A stretch of DNA of 64,000 bases from JANPBY01 sp963805505 (lineage in GTDB: Bacteria > Actinomycetota > Actinomycetes > DATJPE01), in contig CAWDUP010000002.1 in assembly GCA_963805505.1 (NCBI GenBank), positions 620,001 to 684,000 on the forward strand, in the 5' to 3' direction. Positions 60,390-64,000 of the stretch are shown in pieces. The notes below the pieces were generated by a model. The model ran no database searches. It was not told where the DNA came from and saw only the letters and a program-made list of their open reading frames with translations. Made by a program: the position numbers and the translations under genes. Position 1 is the first letter of the stretch. Each line of letters begins with the position of its first letter.

Positions 60390-61085
60390 TCAGCCTTGGA
60401 TCAACAGCTCGGGCGGCGGGCCCTTGGAAGCGGGGATCGAGTCGGTCAGGACCCCGTAGGTGATCCACCGCTCGTACGACGCCCAGCGCGGGTTGCACGT
60501 CGTCAAGGTGATGAGTGACTCCGTCGGTGCGACCCCAGGTCGCTTCGGAACCGGCAAGATCACGTCCACCTCGGTCGGCTGCACGATCTCGGTGCTGCGG
60601 ATCGTGTAGACGTACCAGGTCTTCTCGGTCTGGACGTAGACCTTGTCGTCCGGGCGCACTTCGGGGAGGTCACGGAACGGCTCTCCATTGGTAGCCCGGT
60701 GGCCGGCCACGGCGAAGTTGCCCACCTGACCCGGCATCTGGGAGGCGGGGTAGTGCCCGATCGTGCCGCGCAGGTCCTCAAGGGTCACGCCCTCCACGAC
60801 CGCCTTGGCCCACGACTTCCCCAGCCTCGGGATGTAGAGCACGGCGAATGCGTCACCAGGTGAGACGGCCGCAGGGGGGAGCTTCCCCTGGCCCGGCTGA
60901 GCACTCGCGGTCGCTGTGGGCGGACGGCTCCACTGCTGTTCGAGCGAGGTTCTCGCCTCGGCCTCGATGGCGTTCGCAGAGACATTGGTCCACACCAGCT
61001 GATAGACGCAGAACAGCAAAACGACGAAGCCGAGGGTGATGAGCACCTCACCAGTGCCACGGATCACCGACCGCAGGCCGTTCAT
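60390..61085 (-). CDS. srtE: Class E sortase
   Basis: 231 aa. One N-terminal helix (about 12-32), Pro/Thr linker, then a sortase barrel with catalytic His in FAVAGHRATNG (H129), Cys in TLTTCNPRWASYERWI (C197) and Arg (R206). Class E sortases anchor surface proteins with LAXTG-type signals in high-GC Gram-positives. Its substrate genes are not here unless the CAP or similar proteins qualify. Confidence 0.94.
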   Translation of the reverse strand: MNGLRSVIRGTGEVLITLGFVVLLFCVYQLVWTNVSANAIEAEARTSLEQQWSRPPTATASAQPGQGKLPPAAVSPGDAFAVLYIPRLGKSWAKAVVEGVTLEDLRGTIGHYPASQMPGQVGNFAVAGHRATNGEPFRDLPEVRPDDKVYVQTEKTWYVYTIRSTEIVQPTEVDVILPVPKRPGVAPTESLITLTTCNPRWASYERWITYGVLTDSIPASKGPPPELLIQG

Positions 61086-61098
61086 CGGCGGCGCCTCC

Positions 61099-61818
61099 TC
61101 ATGGGGCCACCCGCGCGAAGCTCATCGCGGGGAGCGGTGCCGCGGGCAGGGTGAGCCGGTCGAAGGACTTCTCGACATAACGCAGGCCGGCGACCTTCAC
61201 GTAGTCCCGGAACAGCACCACGTTCGGCTCGTCCGCGAGCGCGGAACTGAGCTGGGCCGGATCGCCTACCGCCGAGACGACGTAGGGCGGGGAGTAGACC
61301 CGGCCGCTCAGGATCAAGGTGTTGCCCACGCAGCGAACAGCGTCGGTCGTGAGCAGCCGCTGGTCCATGACCTGAACACCCTCGGCGCCCCCGCGCCACA
61401 AGGCGTTCACCACCGCCTGGACGTCTTGCTGGTGAACGACGAGATCGTCCGGGCCGAGTCCGTCGGGTCGTGTCTGACCCTGTGTCGGCGCGTCGTCGAG
61501 AGTCACCCGCAGGCCGGTGCCGGTGAGCTCGGTCGCGCCGGCCGCGGCCTCGAGACTTTGCAGCTGTTCAACTTGCTGGGGGTCGAGCCCCTGCTGGGAC
61601 CCAGTGACGTGCGCGACGTCGGCCTTGAGTCGATCGACTCGTTCCTGGGTGGCGTCGCCACGCTGCTCAGCCGCCCTGATCAGCGACGGCAGATCAGCGC
61701 GCACCCCAGACCTCAGATCTGTCCCCCTCGCCGTGGCGGAGCCGGCCACGATGACCAGCCCGGCGACTGCGGACGCCGCGAGCACGCCGACCTGCCACCC
61801 AGGCAGCGAGCGTCGCAC
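61099..61818 (-). CDS. DUF881 family protein
   Basis: 239 aa from GTG 61818. Signal-anchor helix (about 9-26), then a coiled-coil region (about 45-90) and the DUF881 core with LTGTGLRVTLDDAP, VVNALWRGGAEGVQVMDQRL and ILSGRVYSPPYVVSAVGD. The family is anchored to the outer face of the membrane and is conserved at this locus (Rv0012-like), of unknown function. Upstream of the sortase by 13 nt. Confidence 0.9.
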   Translation of the reverse strand: MRRSLPGWQVGVLAASAVAGLVIVAGSATARGTDLRSGVRADLPSLIRAAEQRGDATQERVDRLKADVAHVTGSQQGLDPQQVEQLQSLEAAAGATELTGTGLRVTLDDAPTQGQTRPDGLGPDDLVVHQQDVQAVVNALWRGGAEGVQVMDQRLLTTDAVRCVGNTLILSGRVYSPPYVVSAVGDPAQLSSALADEPNVVLFRDYVKVAGLRYVEKSFDRLTLPAAPLPAMSFARVAP

Positions 61819-61953
61819 CGGGTGCCTCCTTGGTCGTCTCGAGCGTGGTCGCCGAACAGCCCGGTTCGAGCAGTGTTCGCACCGACCCGCCGTTGTCGCT
61901 TACGCTAACTGACGTCCCGGGGAGCGCCCGGGGTTCCCTGGAGGAGTCGCGCC

Positions 61954-62211
61954 GTGCCGAAATCTCGGGTCCGCCGCAAGCAGGCCTACGTACCCCCGCC
62001 GCAGCCGCACGCCATGGTCGCGCCCAAGGAGCGGCGCTGGATCGCGCCGCTCATGGTGACCCTGTTCATCGTCGGGTTGGTCTATCTGGTGCTGTGGTAC
62101 CTCGCGGGCAACGACATCCCCGTCATGAAGGACCTCAGCTCGCTGGTCAACGTGGCCATCGGCTTCGGGCTGATCCTCGGTGGTTTCGTCTGCGCGACGC
62201 AGTGGCGTTGA
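61954..62211 (+). CDS. crgA: Cell division inhibitor CrgA
   Basis: 85 aa from GTG 61954, GGAGGAG upstream. N-terminal basic stretch (MPKSRVRRKQAYVPPPQPH), two membrane helices (about 33-50 and 64-82), and the GNDIPVM segment between them. CrgA interacts with FtsZ, FtsQ and PBPs to control septum formation in actinobacteria. Its position next to the pknB cluster is conserved. Divergent from DUF881. Confidence 0.95.
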   Translation: MPKSRVRRKQAYVPPPQPHAMVAPKERRWIAPLMVTLFIVGLVYLVLWYLAGNDIPVMKDLSSLVNVAIGFGLILGGFVCATQWR

Positions 62212-62259
62212 CGGGGCTGACGGGCCGTTGACCGGCTGACTTACACGGCTGTCATTCGT

Positions 62260-62285
62260 TCCACAGGGGTTGTCCCCAGTGTGGA
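62260..62285. terminator. Candidate bidirectional hairpin terminator
   Basis: TCCACAGGGG pairs with CCCCAGTGTGGA around a short loop, with a two-base bulge. It lies between the crgA and thiolase stops, on both sides 49-67 nt away. Weaker than the other hairpins. Confidence 0.4.
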
Positions 62286-62352
62286 CGACGCACGACCGGT
62301 CCGCTCGCCTTGAGGCTGGGCCGAAGGCGCGGTCGCTGCAGACCGAGCGTGA

Positions 62353-63519
62353 CTAGAGGCGTTCGAGGATGGTGGCGTTGGCCATCCCGCCGCCCTCGCA
62401 CATCGTCTGAAGGCCGTACGCCGTCCCGCTGTGCACCAGGTGATGAACCAGGGTGGTCATCAGGCGCGCGCCCGACCCACCAAGCGGGTGCCCCAGGGCG
62501 ATCGCGCCGCCGTGCACGTTCATGGACTTGGGATCGGCCCCGGTCTCTGCCAGCCACGCGAGCGGCACCGGGGCGAACGCCTCGTTGACCTCGAAGGCCC
62601 CGATGTCGGCCAACGCCAGTCCGGAACGCTCGAGAGCCTTCGCTGTCGCGGGGATCGGGGCGGTGAGCATCATCACCGGGTCGTCACCGACAACCACGGC
62701 CGTGTGGATGCGAGCCAATGGGCGCAGACCGAGGGCCGCGGCCTTCTCGCTGGTCATCATCAGCACAGCGGCGGCGCCGTCGGAGATCTGCGACGACGAC
62801 GCGGCCGTCACCAGCCCGCCCTCCTTGAACGGCGTCTTGAGCGCGGCCAACCCCTCGAGCGTGCCGCCCCGCCGGATGCCCTCGTCCACGGTCACGACCT
62901 CGCCCTGGGGGGTGGTCACGGGGACGAGCTGACTGTCGAAAGCCCCCGAGTCCGTCGCCGCGGCCGCCTTGTCGTGAGATTCAAGAGCAAAGCTGTCGAG
63001 CTGCTCGCGGGTCTGAGCCCAGGCGTGGGCGATGAGTTCGGCGCCGACACCCTGGTTGAACATCGGCGTCCCCGCCTGTTCGAGCGCGTCGGCATACCTC
63101 GCGAGCACCCGTGGACCGAAGGGCATCCCGCCGGCCACCGAGGAGCCCAGCGCGACCCGTGACATGGACTCGACCCCGCCCGCAACCACCACGTCGTACT
63201 GGCCGCTGATCAGGCCCGCGGCAGCAAAGTGCACCGACTGCTGCGAGGAGCCACATTGCCGGTCGACGGTCGTCCCGGGCACGGACTCCGGCCAGCCGGC
63301 AGCGAGCACCGCATTACGGCCGACGTTGAAGGTCTGCTCGCCGACCTGGGAGACACACCCCCAGATCACGTCATCCACGGCGGCAGGCTCGAGCTGGGTG
63401 CGCTCGACGATCGCCTCGAGCACCAGCGCAGACAGGTCAACGGGGTGGATCCCCGACAAGACACCCCCACGTCTGCCCACGGGAGTCCGTACAGCATCGA
63501 CGATGACAGCGTCCCTCAC
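62353..63519 (-). CDS. Acetyl-CoA C-acyltransferase (thiolase)
   Basis: 388 aa. Active-site Cys is in VDRQCGSSQQ (C89); the GHP motif GGAIALGHPLGGSGAR and the second Cys in MCEGGGMANA complete the thiolase fold. Degrades or builds acyl-CoA (3-ketoacyl-CoA thiolase or acetoacetyl-CoA thiolase; not resolved). Inserted between crgA and the rhomboid gene, where actinobacteria usually have the two adjacent. Confidence 0.94.
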   Translation of the reverse strand: MRDAVIVDAVRTPVGRRGGVLSGIHPVDLSALVLEAIVERTQLEPAAVDDVIWGCVSQVGEQTFNVGRNAVLAAGWPESVPGTTVDRQCGSSQQSVHFAAAGLISGQYDVVVAGGVESMSRVALGSSVAGGMPFGPRVLARYADALEQAGTPMFNQGVGAELIAHAWAQTREQLDSFALESHDKAAAATDSGAFDSQLVPVTTPQGEVVTVDEGIRRGGTLEGLAALKTPFKEGGLVTAASSSQISDGAAAVLMMTSEKAAALGLRPLARIHTAVVVGDDPVMMLTAPIPATAKALERSGLALADIGAFEVNEAFAPVPLAWLAETGADPKSMNVHGGAIALGHPLGGSGARLMTTLVHHLVHSGTAYGLQTMCEGGGMANATILERL

Positions 63520-63591
63520 GACCGACTCCTAGCCAGCAGCGACGTACCCAACGGATCCAGCAACGCGTCGATCCTACGTCTGGTCCGGCGG

Positions 63592-64000
63592 CTACCCGGC
63601 GTCTTGGATCTGGGAGACGTACGGGCCGTAGACCGGGCTGTCTTGCAGAGCCTGGGTGCGCGCACCCACAAGGAACACGCAGGCGATCAGCACGGCGATG
63701 CTTCCGACGACCGCGACGAGGTTGCGCAGTCGCGGCGGGGGGTACGCGAAGATCACCCCGAGGACCAGCCCCGCCGCCAGGCCCCCCAGATGCGCCCGCC
63801 AGTCGATCGACCCGGGAAACACGAAGGGAAGCGCCAGGTTGATGGCCACCAGCACGAGCAGGCCACGGACGTCGTAGTGCATCCGGTGGGCGACGACGAG
63901 CAGCGCCCCGAAGACGCCGAAGATCGCGCCAGAAGCTCCGACCGACGGCTGAAAGGGACTGTTGAACAGATAGGAGGAGACCCCTCCGGCAAACCCTGCC
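63592..64000 (-). CDS. Rhomboid family intramembrane serine protease, 5' truncated
   Basis: Reading frame open from the right edge; about 135 residues in the window. The nucleophile motif GASG is in QPSVGASGAIFG, and the His in WRAHLGGLAAG follows. Several membrane helices are visible, ending with a polar tail. Cleaves membrane-anchored proteins. The start and first helices lie beyond the window. It is usually near crgA and ppiA in this region. Confidence 0.92.
   Translation of the reverse strand, partial: AGFAGGVSSYLFNSPFQPSVGASGAIFGVFGALLVVAHRMHYDVRGLLVLVAINLALPFVFPGSIDWRAHLGGLAAGLVLGVIFAYPPPRLRNLVAVVGSIAVLIACVFLVGARTQALQDSPVYGPYVSQIQDAG

Noticed and set aside
1..64000. CRISPR array, IS element or prophage
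   Set aside because: No spaced repeat array, transposase or phage gene was seen; the only repeats are those listed.

Overview
The window is GC-rich chromosomal DNA from an actinobacterium (Actinomycetota). The evidence is frequent GTG starts, strong GGAGG ribosome sites, a proteasome activator (Bpa), a class E sortase, CrgA, and the fhaA-fhaB-pstP-ftsW/rodA-pbpA-pknB division cluster that usually lies near oriC. I cannot name the genus. No integrase, transposase, plasmid gene, phage gene or CRISPR array was seen. Coding density is very high: no gap between genes exceeds about 300 bases, and many neighbours overlap by 1-20 nt.

Region 1-11 kb: the end of a DUF3817 membrane protein, SURF1, a SHOCT/DUF6325 pair, a GH63-type glucosidase, an SSI-like protease-inhibitor lipoprotein, a membrane-anchored HExxH protein, a PBP4-type DD-peptidase, a small protein divergent from a CGNR zinc-finger regulator, and a csoR-copA copper efflux operon with a clear CsoR operator. 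Region 11-25 kb: an NTF2-like protein, an ABC exporter operon (FtsX-type permease plus two different ATPases), tRNA-Ser(TGA), a P-loop kinase-like protein, a PLP decarboxylase, enoyl-CoA hydratase, a K+ channel with RCK domain, a 1032-aa LuxR-family ATPase regulator, and a quinone oxidoreductase.

Region 25-45 kb: a small membrane protein coupled to an Orn/Lys/Arg-decarboxylase-like enzyme, a tandem GNAT protein, Bpa, two HAD phosphatases flanking a TrpB2-type tryptophan synthase beta chain, seryl-tRNA synthetase translationally coupled to a GGDEF-EAL protein, prephenate dehydratase with DUF4446, LarB with a GDT1-like transporter, a DUF5926 protein, an anti-sigma-like ATPase, a glycerophosphodiesterase, an Fpg/Nei glycosylase, a CAP-domain surface protein and a beta-propeller protein. 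Region 45-52 kb: a fasciclin lipoprotein, a two-domain retropepsin-like protease, an MMPL transporter divergent from a histidine kinase/response regulator pair, an MmcQ-like protein and a DUF2510/DUF4389 membrane protein.

Region 52-64 kb: tRNA-Leu(CAG), then fhaA, fhaB, pstP, ftsW/rodA, pbpA and pknB on the plus strand. These are followed on the minus strand by trpG/pabA, a small membrane protein, sortase E and DUF881; then crgA (plus), a thiolase (minus) and a rhomboid protease cut by the window edge. In this block FHA readers, the PASTA kinase and its phosphatase control the FtsW/RodA-PbpA peptidoglycan pair and division (CrgA). Nothing here is a clearly new multi-gene system. The best leads are the duplicated-domain retropepsin, the serS/c-di-GMP coupling, the solitary larB, and the operator-bearing CGNR divergon.
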